Shown here piece after piece: positions 1 through 11,805 of a stretch of 64,000 nt of DNA. The stretch lies in NCBI GenBank assembly GCA_001566295.1, contig KQ964246.1, positions 3,410,001 through 3,474,000 of the forward strand, written 5' to 3'. Positions within the stretch are counted from its first letter, which is position 1; each line of letters starts with the position of its first letter. A model generated the notes under the pieces. That model did not search any database, was not told the origin of the DNA, and saw only the letters and a list, made by a program, of their open reading frames with translations. Position numbers and translations under genes: made by a program. The DNA is from Microdochium bolleyi (taxonomy: Eukaryota; Ascomycota; Sordariomycetes; Xylariales; Microdochiaceae).

Positions 1-550
1 TGGATTAGAAAAGAGTGGTATCTCTGGCGTGCAGAAGTGAATGTCTGGTGGTAGGGCCGACCATGAGGACGATCTCGGGCCGGCACAGTTTCGAGCCGAA
101 GGTTGCTTAGAGCCGATGCAGAGCGCCACAGGGACGTCCAATTGTCGGGAATGCCCCGCACAAACCCCACGCAGACCCAAGAACTACAATTCGTGAGTAG
201 ACCTTGGATGAATGCGCCGCTCTCTCCATGACTTGCACCATGTGAAGCAGCCAAGAGCAGTGCTTGGCTGCCTCCGCGGATAGAGGAGCTGGCGGGGGAT
301 TGCTGTCGATGTCTCGTACGAGCCAAGACGAGTGCAAGGTCGTTCCTGCCGTTGGGTCCATGAGATGCGTCCTCCGCGGCTTGGCTCTGCTGGATCTTGC
401 CTGTCCCAAACTTCAGCCTGATGTCTCACCTGCATCTGGATCCCCCTTCGACAAGTCTTCCAACGTGATTTTCATCGATCCGAACATCTACATCTTCATT
501 GTGCATCCTCTCATCATCTGTAAGGGCCTCCTCTCCGCCAGCCTCCCATC
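1..550. other. Upstream region of the D-lactate-dehydrogenase-like gene
   Basis: I see no gene here. The last 130 bases are pyrimidine-rich with repeated TC/CATC runs, as is common just upstream of fungal start codons. The short open frames show no recognisable domain. Confidence 0.5.
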
Positions 551-1624
551 ATGCCGCACCTCGCCGTCTTCTCCGCGAAGCCCTACGACAAGCTGTTCCT
601 CACATCCACCCGCGCCAAACAGCTTCTCCAGTCATCGCCTGCTACCTCCACCACATCCACTTTGGATATTGTCCATCATGAGTTTCCCCTCTCTGTCGAC
701 ACCGTCAGCGTCCTGCCAAAGGGCGCCCTCGCCGTGTGCGTCTTTGTCAACGACACAGTCAATGCCGACGTCTTGAAAGCTCTCTCGGAGCATGGCGTCA
801 AAGCTGTGTTCCTGCGATGTGCAGGCTTCAACAATGTCGATCTCAAAGTCGCCGAGCAGCTGGGCCTGCATGTAGCCAATGTCCCCGCATACTCGCCCGA
901 GGCCGTTGCGGAGTTCGCGGTGGCTCTCATCCAGACTCTGAACCGGAATACACACCGTGCCTACAACCGCGTCCGTGAAGCCAATTTTGACCTGAACGGC
1001 CTCTTGGGCAAGACTCTGCGCGGCAAGACGGTGGGAGTCATTGGTACGGGACGGATCGGCGTCGCTTTTGCTAAGATCATGGGCGCCGGGTTCGGATGTC
1101 GCATCCTGGCGTTTGATCCTTTTGAGAGCGATGAGCTCAAGAAGTACGGCGAATACGTCAAGGAGCTCGACAACCTGCTCCCCCAGTGCGACATCATCAG
1201 CCTGCATTGCCCACTGTTGGACAGCACCAAGCACATCATCAACAAAAAGTCGTTGGAGAAGATGAAGGACGGGGTGCTCCTCGTCAACACTTCTCGTGGC
1301 GGTCTCATCGACACCAAATCTGTCATTGCAGGGCTTAAGAGTTGGAAGCTCGGTGGTCTTGCTCTCGATGTGTATGAAGGAGAGGGAGGGTTGTTCTACA
1401 GCGACCACTCCGGTACCATCATTCACGACGACGAGCTCATGCGCCTGACCACCTTTCACAACGTGCTTGTCTGTGGTCACCAGGCTTTCTTCACCGAAGA
1501 GGCTCTACGAGAGATTGCCGACTGCACGATCAAGAACATGGCGGAATATATCGGCGGCGGCGAGTGCACGCACGCGCTGGTGGGCAAGGCCCAGAGGAAG
1601 TACTCCATTCCGCTGCGAACTTGA
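551..1624 (+). CDS. D-lactate dehydrogenase-like 2-hydroxyacid dehydrogenase
   Basis: Single exon, 357 residues, close to the usual length of D-isomer-specific 2-hydroxyacid dehydrogenases. The NAD-binding fingerprint GTGRIG is at residues 165-170, followed by an aspartate (D189, in AFDP) at the end of the next strand, which favours NAD over NADP. The substrate-side residues line up with bacterial D-lactate dehydrogenases: Arg249 in NTSRGG, Glu278 in DVYEGE and His310 in CGHQAF, with the family's spacing. The expected reaction is reversible NADH-dependent reduction of pyruvate or a related 2-oxoacid in the cytosol. The ATG at 551 is the first in frame and gives a normal N-terminus. The gene is convergent with the MFS gene, with only about 110 bp between the stop codons, so the 3' UTRs probably overlap. 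The exact substrate is inferred; other 2-oxoacids are possible. Confidence 0.93.
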   Translation: MPHLAVFSAKPYDKLFLTSTRAKQLLQSSPATSTTSTLDIVHHEFPLSVDTVSVLPKGALAVCVFVNDTVNADVLKALSEHGVKAVFLRCAGFNNVDLKVAEQLGLHVANVPAYSPEAVAEFAVALIQTLNRNTHRAYNRVREANFDLNGLLGKTLRGKTVGVIGTGRIGVAFAKIMGAGFGCRILAFDPFESDELKKYGEYVKELDNLLPQCDIISLHCPLLDSTKHIINKKSLEKMKDGVLLVNTSRGGLIDTKSVIAGLKSWKLGGLALDVYEGEGGLFYSDHSGTIIHDDELMRLTTFHNVLVCGHQAFFTEEALREIADCTIKNMAEYIGGGECTHALVGKAQRKYSIPLRT

Positions 1625-1735
1625 GCATCCGATTGGGTCGAAAGTATCGCAAAAAGTCGGCTGGTTGTATTCGCAATGAAGTCTGCTCGTATAGGTCTAT
1701 CACCACTTGTTACACCCATCCCGTAGTAGTTCACC

Positions 1736-3878
1736 TTAGTAGTAATACTTGAAGGTCACGGCACGATCGCCTTTCTCAGACAGATCCTCAGCAGAGAATT
1801 CGCTATCCCGTCCCTCTGCCATAACTTTGGCCCGCTTCTTGTTGATGCCCGCATATGACACCAGCATGATGCACGCCGCGATGATGCCAGCGCAGATGAA
1901 GCCGAGCTCGAGAGCGTGGCCCAGGATGTACCGCGGCCCGTCAGCCTGGCGGTAGAAATTTGAGGCCATCGCGCCGCCCAGGTTGCCCATGCCGATCTGG
2001 ATCGCCATGCCCGCGCTGCGCTTGTAGCTGCCCGCGAGGTTGTTGGACAACCAAGTGATGATTCCCGGGAAGGCCGGGTAAATAGAGCATGCGGCGATGA
2101 AGACGCCTGCATACACTACACCCGGAGTGCTGGAGGCGATGCACCTATCGTTCAGCGTTTATTAGTGATGTTTCTCCCTTGCTTGAACACATTTGAGATC
2201 ACCAATAGGATCACGTGGCACGAGTCAAGATTAAGCCGCGGGACGGAATTTCGAAGGGACGAAACAAAAGCAGAAGAGAATGCAGAAGCAAGGCGTAACG
2301 TACATTGCGAAACCGACGACCATGGTACACAGAAACCCGATGACGAACGGGCTGCGTTTACCGACGCGGTCAGAGAAGTAGGCAACCGCCACGGCGAGGA
2401 TGGCGGCCGTGATGTAGATGGGCACGGTGAGCAGCTGCGCCGTGCTCGATTTGTAGCCGAGCTGCAGGATGATGGTGGGAAGGAAGAGGGAGATGCCGTA
2501 AAGGGGGCATACGATCTATTGGTTCCCGCACCCGTGGTTAGTAACCTCTGTCTGGACTGGTTGTGCCTCATGATAGGAAAGAAGAAGGAGACGGAGGGGG
2601 AAGACGAGGAATAGGAGAGGGGTGCCCTAGGAGGCTTGACGACTTACACCCCAGTACACCACGATCGAGGCGTAGATCTGCCAGTCCGTGAACGCGGCCC
2701 AAACGTACTTCCACTGGAACTCCTCCGCTTGCGCGACCTTGGCCGGTGCCCGGACGGCTTCCTGATCACTGCCGGTGCTGGTGCCCTGACGCTGGCCCTG
2801 ATACTTGAGCCGGAACACGACGAACGCGCGCTCCTCTTCCGTCAGGAAGCTCGCCGTCTCGGGGAAGTCGTACATGACGAAGAAGGCCATGATCGCGACC
2901 AGGACCTGTATCGTTACAATTCTTTTTATCAGTACTGGGTTGAAGCTTCGCGGATGTGTGCAGCAAGTATCCAGGATTGTAAGCAGGGAGACTTACAGTG
3001 ACGATGCCTTCAAGGATGAAGATCCACCGCCACCCCTCGAGCCCAGCAACGCCGTCCATCTTGGCGATGCCGAACGCCAGCAGGCCGCTGAAGGCGCCGG
3101 CGATGGAGGCGGCCGAGAAGAACATGGCCTGCCGGAGTTGGATCTCATGGCGGCAATACCACATGGTCAGGTAGTACTGTAGAGCAAATCTCCCATATCA
3201 GTAAAGAAAACCCTTGACAAGCACAAAGAGGTGATCTCTCCACAAACGTACCGCACACCCGGGGAAAAGCCCAGCCTCCGTGACGCCCAGGAAGATGCGC
3301 GCGACGAGCAGACCGTGGTAGTTGCGCACGATTCCCATGAGCGTCATGACGAGGCCCCACGCGACCATGATGGACGGCAGCCACCTGCTCGGGCGCAGCT
3401 TCTTGAGGAGCAGGTTGCTCGGCACCTCGAATGCGGCATAGGTGAAGAAGAAGACGGTGAGACACCAGTTGTACTGGTATCCCTCGAGGCCGAGGTCCTC
3501 CTGGAGGCCCTCGATCTTGGCGTTGCCGATGTTGCCGCGGTCGAGGAAGGAGAGGAGATAAAGAAGCGCAAGCATGGGGATGAGGCGGAGGTCCATCTGA
3601 ATTTGGGAGTAAGAACAGGCGGGAATCAGCACTTAGACCCAACATTGGGTGAAGGGGACCACAAGGCAAAGGAGATTGCTTACTTTGCGCAACACCTTCT
3701 TCTCGTCGATGTGCTTGAACGATTCGAGCGTTGTCTCTGGGCTCGTGGCGAGAGCATCGATCCGGCGGATCTCATCTTGTGTACTTCTGGCGTGGTGGCC
3801 GGGGTGGCTGTTGAGGCCGGTATCCTCGCGGTGGAGGATACCGCCTTCTTTCTCACTTGTCCCGTCCGAGGAAACCAT
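1736..3878 (-). CDS. MFS transporter, allantoate permease-like (anion:cation symporter family)
   Basis: Six exons join in phase: 3878-3684, 3596-3252, 3176-2997, 2905-2648, 2515-2304 and 2144-1736, giving about 532 residues. All five introns have GT-AG ends. After a soluble N-terminus the protein shows the hallmark of the Dal5/TNA1-type group: a first membrane segment with LLYLLSFLDRGNIGNAK, then AAFEVPSNLLLKK, a GVTEAGLFPG segment, and GWRWIFILEG before the central loop. The C-half contains FSDRVGKRSPF and PAFPGIITWLSNN. It should be a proton-coupled plasma-membrane importer of a small carboxylate, amide or vitamin; the substrate cannot be told. The start at 3878 is the first ATG and sits in a good context (GCCATGG). 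The gene is convergent with the dehydrogenase. Confidence 0.93.
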
Positions 3879-6800
3879 GGCTGCTCGCTTTTTCTTTTCC
3901 ACAGGGAGCGGCCGCTGCAAGACTATTTTGTGCAAGTTGTTCGTTTGGGAATGCTGGGAGCATAGATTTAGGGCAAGGGGAGGGGAAAGGGCATGCTTTT
4001 ATTCTCTGTCGATCACCCCAACTCCAACAACACTTCGTCACAGCTAGCTCGATATCATCCCCCTCCAACACCGGGTCCTCCAGGGCATCCACGCTGTCTA
4101 CATCATCGTGCAAGCGAGTCAAGGGTCGGAGTTAAGAGGGGCGGGACGCGGGGGTTCTCCGCCCTTGCTCCCCCTTCTCCACCCGGCTGAAGCTGGGGCA
4201 GTCGGGGAACTCGAGGATCCCTGCTTTGTTCCGCGGCAGCTGTGGGCGGAATGGTGACGGGATCCGCTTGCTAGTCGTCGCTTGGCAGTGCTTAGGAGTG
4301 CTTGATGGCCCATCACCATGCACTGTGGCGTCCTTCCCCTTGGCACAAATCGACAGGTCAGTGTGTCCTGATGTAGCTCTCGATGGACAGATTTGTCACG
4401 CCGCCAGAGGCTTCCTTGCATGGCCGTTCATTGCTGATCCCGAAGCATCTACGACATTGCCACGTGCTGTCCGCGGACAGCACTTCCCGACACTTGATGA
4501 CGATCTGCTGTTTTGGTAAGGATTTCCGCGAGGGTGATGGGGCACTCCCCCGCGCCAACAACACTCTTAGCGTGCTGTGGTGTGCGGATCATCACGTCAT
4601 GTGGCTTTCTTCGTGGTGGTGTCGCGGGGGATCGCGGAAGTCGTTGTGCTCAGCTCCAGCAGTGGCACTCTTCCATATCGCGAGTACGATTGCTTTCGGT
4701 GCAGGCGAAACACCACGGGGCCTGGCTCTTCCTACTCAACAACTCACGTTCATCCACACAAACATCGGACATCTTGGCGTTGATTATTCCACAACCTTGC
4801 GGGGTTCGTTACTCGCCCAGTTGGGTTTTCACCACTTTTCAGGGTTTCAGGTGTTCATATATGGCCGACCAGTCAAGGCGCATTTCACCTCCGAAAGTGG
4901 AAAGCCGAGAGAGCCGCAGCATGCTTGAACAAGCACAGGGCATGAATGTACCACCATGCGGCAGAAGTAGACAGGAGCATGGCAATGCGTGTCGCTTGGG
5001 TGCTCCTCACGACCGCTTCTTTCGTTCCTCGAGAAGCTGCTGCGAACTGAAGCCTCCAGATGACTAGAGGCTCCTCGGGCTAGAACTTCAATGTGGACGC
5101 TGTCCAGGGGAGGTGCATCTTGGTAGAACTATCGCTTCTGACTGGCCTTTAAGTCAGCAGAGCCTCTGTTGCCTCATGTCCATATACAAGCGAAATACAA
5201 TGTCGGGGCTGGCTGTGGAAATCTGCATTGTCGCAGGGAATGTTTCTTGATAAATGAGGAAGGAGAAAGTCGCCAGCGGCCACCGGGGCGTGGACCTTTT
5301 ATGCGGCAGGTGGACTGGGAACGCTTTGGGAAGGAGGCACCTGCAAAGAACGGAGTTGCCAGCATTTGGTGGGCTCTGGCAGCACTTTGGCATCTCCCAC
5401 CTCTCCAACATCACCATCGCCGTGTCACTCATCCATCGGCCGTCGCTCTTTTACAAAATCAGTTGCACAGCATGATGCATGTCTCGGCCCTCGGCATTGC
5501 CAGCCCCGAACTTTACCGGCCATAGGCCCGTCGCACAGAGAGCGCCAACGAACGTACACTTGCCGAAATCAGCACAACCAGAATCAGTACCTTAAGCCCG
5601 ATCCTTGGTTCTGGTGCATGCAGTATGTATTGCGGTTCCCATGTTGAGAATCAACTTCGTGGCCAGACGGAACATCCATCACATTACAACACCATAAACT
5701 TGGCAGCAAATGGGCATAATCCCGTCGCCTTGCATCAAATGTCACGAATGGAGACACTTGATCCACACGGGCACGTGTTTCTCAGCTGCTTTCAACAAGT
5801 ATTAGCTGCGCTTGCATTGACTGAACGTCTTTGAACCTCGTTTGTCGCCAATCTCGAAAGGGTGATTTGTTCTTTCCCCGTCAGGGCAAACCTCAGGGCC
5901 GATGCATTGTACGATATAATCAGCCGATCTTTTGATGCCTGCCTCGCCTCCTGCATTGTCAGAAGCTTGGCTTCTGATCCAGAGAGACCGTCACTGCACA
6001 AGCCAACTTTGGTGAGGCCACGTCAGTGGGGTTCTGTCATGCTGTCAATACTTTTGGCTACAACCTGCCACTGCTAACCGAGCTAAGGTTTGCCATCGCT
6101 GCGTGGGCTCGGAGCCAAAGCCATACAAGGCCATGATGGCAATGTACGGCCACATATAGCACTGTTATTCCGCCGCACGGTTGTTGCTGACTGAGAGTGT
6201 CAACTGATTACAAAGGAAAAGACCTGCAGTCAGCTTCAGCTTAGGTGTTTGTCTGCGATGGGGAAATCTAGTGGTTGGCACCCATCACAGACTCCCAATT
6301 GCCTAACACGCATAACCTCGCAAATCTGTGTGACACATTCACAGCAATCTCACCATTTCAGCTCATTCGACGAACCACATGGGCCATTGCCGGAATAAAG
6401 AAATGGGTGTCAGCGGCCCCGTAATCTGACGGTGCCTGCCCGGGCGCCGGTCTGGACTCCGGACTTCCCCACGGACTTGCGGAGCAGCCCACAACGCCAC
6501 AGCCGACGGATTCAGCCACCTCACGCAACACCATACCACACTTGTAAGCAGATTACTTGACCTTCTTGGACTTTGGCTCGTTCGTTAGCGCAAGCCACTG
6601 GAGTCGGACCAAGTCTCGGCACCGCTGTTCGCCCAGTGCTTGCTGACTGTTTCAAAATCTACTGATCTTCATGCCGCCTGCCGCCCAAAGAGGCTTGCTT
6701 CTGTTGTACCACATCGAACCGCTGCAGAAAAGCCGCGGCAGGCAAATGCGGGAGAGTTCAATAGTTATGTGCAGAGTCGAGACTTGCAGCAGGCTATCGA

Positions 6801-7191
6801 CCCGTTGGACCGAGCCTGCGTGTGGGCGTCTACTCGGCACGTTCCTCACCTGCAAGTGTGGTCAGCTTCCAAGTCACACAAGCTGCAACAAGCTAGCCTG
6901 ACGCCAGAATCTAAGGACGCCTCCCTCTTTAGGATCTAGGACTATGGTTTTCGGCGTGTTGTGCACGCTTGGGGGTCCGTGTCAGCTTTGGCTCGGGGGG
7001 TGTCGTGCAGGCGAGGAATGGGAGCCTCAGGCATGAGACCAAAGCCTTCGGTGATGTCTTATAAGCCAAGGTTTCCAAGTTGACTTTCTCTGTCTTGGCT
7101 TTGGACCTCCTTTCAAGTCCCTTTTGTTCAATCAAGATACATATACGAATCATCACAGTTCTTGTTGCAGGCATCTCAGATACCGCACACG
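3879..7191. other. 3.3 kb intergenic region without a supported gene
   Basis: Several frames of 60-180 codons are open on both strands, but none has a recognisable domain, splice-joined continuation or codon bias like the neighbouring genes. The left part must hold the promoter of the MFS gene (reading left) and the right part that of the P450 gene (reading right). Confidence 0.5.
7060..7065 (+). promoter_or_regulatory. TATA-like box of the P450 gene
   Basis: TATAAG lies about 130 bp before the P450 start codon, followed by a pyrimidine-rich stretch. The same TATAAGCC string precedes the secreted-protein gene at 9891. Confidence 0.4.
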
Positions 7192-9007
7192 ATGGAGGGC
7201 ATCCGCATCATCATCCTCTACCTGGCCGTTCCGAGTCTACTCCTCTCTGCCATAGGACAGATATTGTCCTGGACGAGAAGGAAAGACACGGCATCGTCAA
7301 AGAAGACCTTTCCAGGCCCGACTCAGTTCCCCGTTGTTGGTCGCGTCCATGATTTGAACAGGTATGCCTTCTGGAAGAACCTTAAGACGTGGGCGGATGA
7401 GTACGGCCCGGTATATCGGACAAGCATGATGGGACAGCAGTTCATCATCATTTCGGACGAGAAAATTGCGGAGGAGATCCTGGTCAAGCGTGGGCACATC
7501 TACTCAGGTCGACCTCAGATCCGGGCTTTATATGATCACAAAGCTGGCCCTGCCTACTTGGCACTCATGGACCGCCATGGTACAGCTTATCTCCTTCAGC
7601 ATCCGACTGTGATATCCTAATGAGCATTAACACGTCCGAATTCTGCAGACACTTGGACACGACAGCGGAAGTGGGTTCACGCCGCCATGGCGGACTTTCA
7701 CAAGAACCACTTCTTTGGCGCCATCGAGCGCGAGACGAAGCGCTTCCTGGCGGTGCTCCTTCTGGACCCTGCCAAATTCCACTCGTACGTGCGCGAGCAC
7801 TCCGGGCGGGTGATGGGCCGTCTTGCCTGGGACGACGCAACACAGGGGAACTACAGCGGCTACAGCGCAGACCGGACGCTCGACCAAATGTCCATATCGG
7901 GGCCCATGGTCAACAGCCTCGAGTTCCTATGGAGGATCCCGCACGCGCTAAACCCGTGGAAGAAATATGAGCGCGAGCGCGAGGACACGCAGCGCGCGTG
8001 GTGGCTGCGATGTTACAAGGTCGCCAAGAAGCGCTTCCTCGAGGGTGACCTGCCCGAGACGACGTGGGCGTACCGGTACTTTACGGGTTTGCAGAAACAG
8101 GGGAACACCAAGCTGCAAGAGGACGAGAAGGACGAGATCTTCAGCAGCTGCATGCTCGGCTTCCAGAACCTCGTGGGTGTCATCACCATCTGCGGACCCA
8201 TGCAGTTCTTCCTCATGGCCATGGAGCTCAACCCGGAGTGGCAGCGCAAGGCGCAGGAGGAGATCGACCGTGTCTGCGGCGACCGCATGCCGACGACCGC
8301 CGACTCGCCGAATCTGCCGACTGTCCGGGCCTGTCTCAAGGAGGCGTTGCGGTGGCGGTCTGGGGTTCCTCTTGGTGAGTGCTGTATTGCTATCACTTGA
8401 TTGTGCAAATAGACAAAGCTGACACCTAACACAGGTGTGCCGCACCAGTGTGAAGAGGACAACATGTGGCGGGGCGAGCTCGTCAAGAAGGGCACTATCA
8501 TTCTCGCCTGTGAATGGTAAGACTGACACCACCTTCATCTGTCGCATCTTTTACAGCTTCTCTCAACTCTTGACTGACACCTCCCTGGTTCTCACCAGGA
8601 ACATCAACCGCAACCCCAAGCAGTATCCCGACCCAGACAATTACCACCCCGAGCGGTACCTCGAGCCCAGCTGGCCGACCTACATGGAGCCGCTGTCACG
8701 GTATCCCAACTTCCGCGAGGGCGTGGGGATGCACACCTTCGGCTGGGGCCGCCGCACGTGCCTGGGCCAGCACATTGTCGACGACGAGATGTTCGTCACG
8801 GGCGCAGCCGTGCTCTGGGGTTTCAATATCTTCCGCAAGGCGTGCCCGATGACGGGCGAGGCGCTCGAGATCGACACCGAGGCAACCAACGCGCACGTCA
8901 TCTTGGAGACGAAGCCATTCCCGTGCGGGTTTGAGCCGCGCAGCGAGGAGAGGGCGAGGCTGATCCTACAGGATTTCGGGGAGGTGCAGAGTGAGCTGCG
9001 GTTCTGA
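7192..9007 (+). CDS. Cytochrome P450 monooxygenase
   Basis: Four exons (7192-7579, 7649-8374, 8435-8516, 8599-9007) join in phase to about 534 residues. An N-terminal hydrophobic anchor (residues 4-25) is followed by the proline-rich FPGPTQFPVVG hinge, pointing to the ER membrane. The WxxxR C-helix region (TWTRQRKW), the K-helix EALR, the PERY motif and the heme loop FGWGRRTCLGQ (Cys453 as axial ligand) are all present. The I-helix is odd: where most P450s have AGxDT, this one reads LVGVITICG (about residues 304-312), keeping a threonine but lacking the acidic residue. It is a class II, E-group-I type fungal P450 needing a CPR partner. The substrate is unknown; an epoxide hydrolase 4 kb away and the missing acid suggest non-standard oxygen chemistry, but that is inference. 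I do not assign a CYP family. Confidence 0.95.
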
Positions 9008-9992
9008 ATAATTTCAGATGAGATGGTTTTGCATGAGTATTGGTCACCTGTCACAAGGGTTCACGAGATACGGGTACTGGCCAACGAGGGTAGAGAACGC
9101 GTTGGGTGTTCATGTTTTCAAGATGCTGGATTCTAGTAACGATTCAAGGCAAGGACTGAGTGAGTTCTCTGGTGTTCAATTCCTTTTTATGTTCATTTTC
9201 CAGTACAATATCTCTACTTCATCCTACAGCATTTGATTATTATGTATGCAATCTCCAGAAGAGCCCAGGCGACGATTTTATATCAAACTCGTCTGCAGTA
9301 GCTTATTATCAGATCTAGCAATGCACCATTCAGCTCTTCCGGGCTACCCCAATCCGAGGTCCGTTCCGTGTCCGGACATCAAGCCGGGGCATTCGGAGGT
9401 CGTGTGGGTCCAGCGCCGGCCCTGGGCAGGCATGTGTTCGGGAACGTGGCTCGCATCAGTGCTGGGCTCCATGCACACACATATACATATATACAGATTA
9501 AACCGTGTGTGAATAAGCAGCATATCATCTTGTGTGGACTGACTAGATGGTGGACATGCGTTCGGTCGACCGGGGCCGCCATTCCGGAAATGCGGTCGGC
9601 ATCGGCGGCACCGATGTGGAACACGGAACCTGCAGTGCCGCGACAGGCCCAGCTAGCCGGGCACAATAAGCAACCACTCTATTCCGACCAACCCAACCAT
9701 AGAGATCTGCATGCGCTCGCGGCATGTCCCCTACCATTGCTATCCCGTTCGGGGATTTCATGTTGCATAGTGTGGTACACATCACATGGGTGCTCGAAAC
9801 GTGCTTGCAGTTGTCCATACTACTAACACGGGGCACCCGGCTTCCCACGTCCAAAAGAATTGTTCGCGCGTGCAACTCGACTACCATTAATATAAGCCGT
9901 CCCAACCATGCACTACTCGCATCTCTCAGAGGCTGACCTCTACCACTTGTCTTGTCACTCTACCAAACAACCCAAAGAACAAAATCTCCACC
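9008..9992. other. Intergenic region, P450 3' flank and secreted-protein promoter
   Basis: I see no gene. A short purine/pyrimidine-alternating tract of CA and TA repeats lies near 9474-9496. The last 100 bases carry the TATA-like box and a leader for the secreted protein. Confidence 0.5.
9891..9896 (+). promoter_or_regulatory. TATA-like box of the secreted-protein gene
   Basis: TATAAG within an AT-rich patch (ATTAATATAAGCC) about 100 bp before the ATG at 9993. The spacing suits a short 5' UTR. Confidence 0.5.
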
Positions 9993-10571
9993 ATGCGTCT
10001 CGCGCTCCCGCTGACGGTGCTGGTGTCGACACTGAGCACCGCCCTCAGCAAGCCCCAGCAGATCAGGGGCGTGACGGACCCGGTCTACCACTTCTACCTG
10101 CAGGCGTACCCGAAGGACAAGACGATCGCGGTGCTGGGGCCCGAGTCCGGCTCCGAGTACTTCGACGTCGCGGCGACGATCCAGAGCGCCAACACGACCC
10201 GCTTCCTCAACGTCGGCGGCGACAGCACCTCGTACAAGGCCCTGACGTTCAACAGCACGGCCACGACCAAGGCGTGGGGCCTCGAGGGCGACACCATCAT
10301 CACCACGCAGGGGAGTAGCTGGGGCCGTCGTAAGTTTTCACTCGGCAGATAGCAATTTCCTTGATTTTGAAAGAGAGAGAGTGTGTGTTTGTGTTTTGCC
10401 GCAGCATACTGATGGTCACGGTTGTTATCTGAATTCTTTACAGAGCTGAACTACCTGGTCTGCAAACTCGACGACAAATACTGGCAGCTGTACCTGCAGA
10501 CTGGCAGCGCCGCCCCAAGCGGGAGGACGTGCAGCAACTACAAGACGATTCATCTCCCGTGTCTTTGCTGA
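9993..10571 (+). CDS. Small secreted cysteine-containing protein (unknown function)
   Basis: Two exons (9993-10329 and 10444-10571) give 154 residues; the intron has GTAAGT...CAG ends and is phase 1. The first 19 residues (MRLALPLTVLVSTLSTALS) are a clear signal peptide. The mature part has an aromatic-rich start (VYHFYLQAYP), two N-glycosylation sequons (NTT, NST) and four cysteines gathered in the second exon, ending in HLPCLC. No membrane segment or GPI signal follows, so it should be extracellular. Small size, signal peptide and C-terminal cysteines make it a candidate effector or cell-surface protein. I recognise no named domain. The second exon starts at 10444; without the intron the frame would stop after RRKFSLGR and lose all cysteines. 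Confidence 0.85.
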
Positions 10572-10954
10572 TCCGATGGAGGAGGAAACCCGTGGCAAGA
10601 AACCTTCTAGGAGGTGCCTCCTTGGGTTTACCAGGTTGCTGCTTTCCTCCGCTGACTACGCGTCACGCGTAATTGGCAATGAGAGGGAATGATTTGTCAA
10701 GAGAGTTATCTGTGGAATCCTGAAAACGAGGAGCAACGTGGTCTATCAAGCTTCATTCACAGAATGAAGGGAAAATCAATGTTAAATACACGAGGATCTG
10801 AAGGGCAAAGTAAAATACAAAAGGAAATTCTAAAGTCATGAACAGTTTCGGAACTCGTCAACCTTGATATCATCAGCGTTAACCGTCAGACATAGCGTAA
10901 CAGAGCGGGACCCGGTGACAGGGGGCTCAGAGATGCCCCAATGCTCGCAAACCT
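10572..10954. other. Short convergent intergenic region
   Basis: Holds the 3' flanks of the secreted-protein gene and the CFEM-like gene. It is AT-rich around 10740-10860. I see nothing else. Confidence 0.5.
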
Positions 10955-11805
10955 CTACTCTCTCATCGGCTGCTCATCGTCTTGCAGTGGAGCCGCCATT
11001 CTTCGCTTCCTCCAGAAGGTCAACAGTCCATAACATGCGGCGGGCAGGCCGAGCGCGGCCGTCACGATGCCGATGATCTGGCCGGGATCGAGGGGCGTCT
11101 TGCCGGAGTTGCTGTTGCTGGTGTCGGTAGCAGAGGACGTCCCACCCGAGGGTCCCGGGCCGGAGGATGACTGTGTTGTTGCGGCCGTGGCCGAGCTCGC
11201 CGGTGTGGTAGACGCGAGCGTGGTTGTGAGTGTGGTCGGAGGAGTGCTCGCCACGGGGGAGGCACTGGTCCGCGCTGCAGCGAGTTCAAGGAGCTCTGTT
11301 AGCGTCTAGCTGGTTGATAGAGACAAAGTTATGTAGAATAGCCTTTCCTCCCCGCGACAATAACACTTAGGTCCGGCCTCGAAGGGCTGGGACTTTGTGA
11401 AAAGGATGACTTGCCTGTCGTCCCAGTCTGGCCAGCAGTCACCGGCTCGATCACGCTCGTGTATCCCTTGGCCGCGCAGTAACCCTTGTACACGGCCTGC
11501 GCGGCCTGCGCATCACTCAGATTCCGGCACCTCGCGACGACGCAGGTCTGGAGGTACTCCACGCCATCGGGGATGTAGCTGGGCCGGCAGAGGCACTTGA
11601 TGGTCTGGCACAGGGAGTCCCCGAGGAGGTCCGGGCACGCGGTGTCGCGGCAGCGGAGGCAGCTCTGGGTGCACTGGGACAGGTCGGACCAGCCCGGCGC
11701 CGCGGTGACGTCGATGGCGTCGGTGTCGACCGCCTGTGCCGCGGCGCGGTGGGTATAGAGGGTGCAGGAGAGGAGGGCTAGGTGGATGGTCTGCTTCGAG
11801 AGCAT
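10955..11805 (-). CDS. CFEM-like cysteine-rich membrane protein
   Basis: Two exons (11805-11415 and 11274-10955) give 236 residues. A signal peptide (about residues 1-24, ending THRAAAQA) is followed by a cysteine-rich module with ten cysteines (first in LSQCTQSC, last in YKGYC, roughly residues 45-115). The spacing resembles the eight-cysteine CFEM domain with two extra cysteines. A long Ser/Thr/Pro-rich stalk follows, then one membrane helix (IIGIVTAALGLPAACYGLL), a basic stop-transfer FWRKRR and a short acidic tail, so it is a type I surface protein. CFEM proteins act in haem/iron uptake, adhesion or signalling. The intron appears to use a GC donor (GCAAGT) with phase 1 preserved; read straight through, the protein would lose stalk and membrane anchor. 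No transcript is available to prove this. Confidence 0.82.

Noticed and set aside
3879..3935. N-terminal extension of the first MFS protein (frame open to 3935)
   Set aside because: The upstream codon is TTG, not ATG; the first ATG is at 3878 in a good context.
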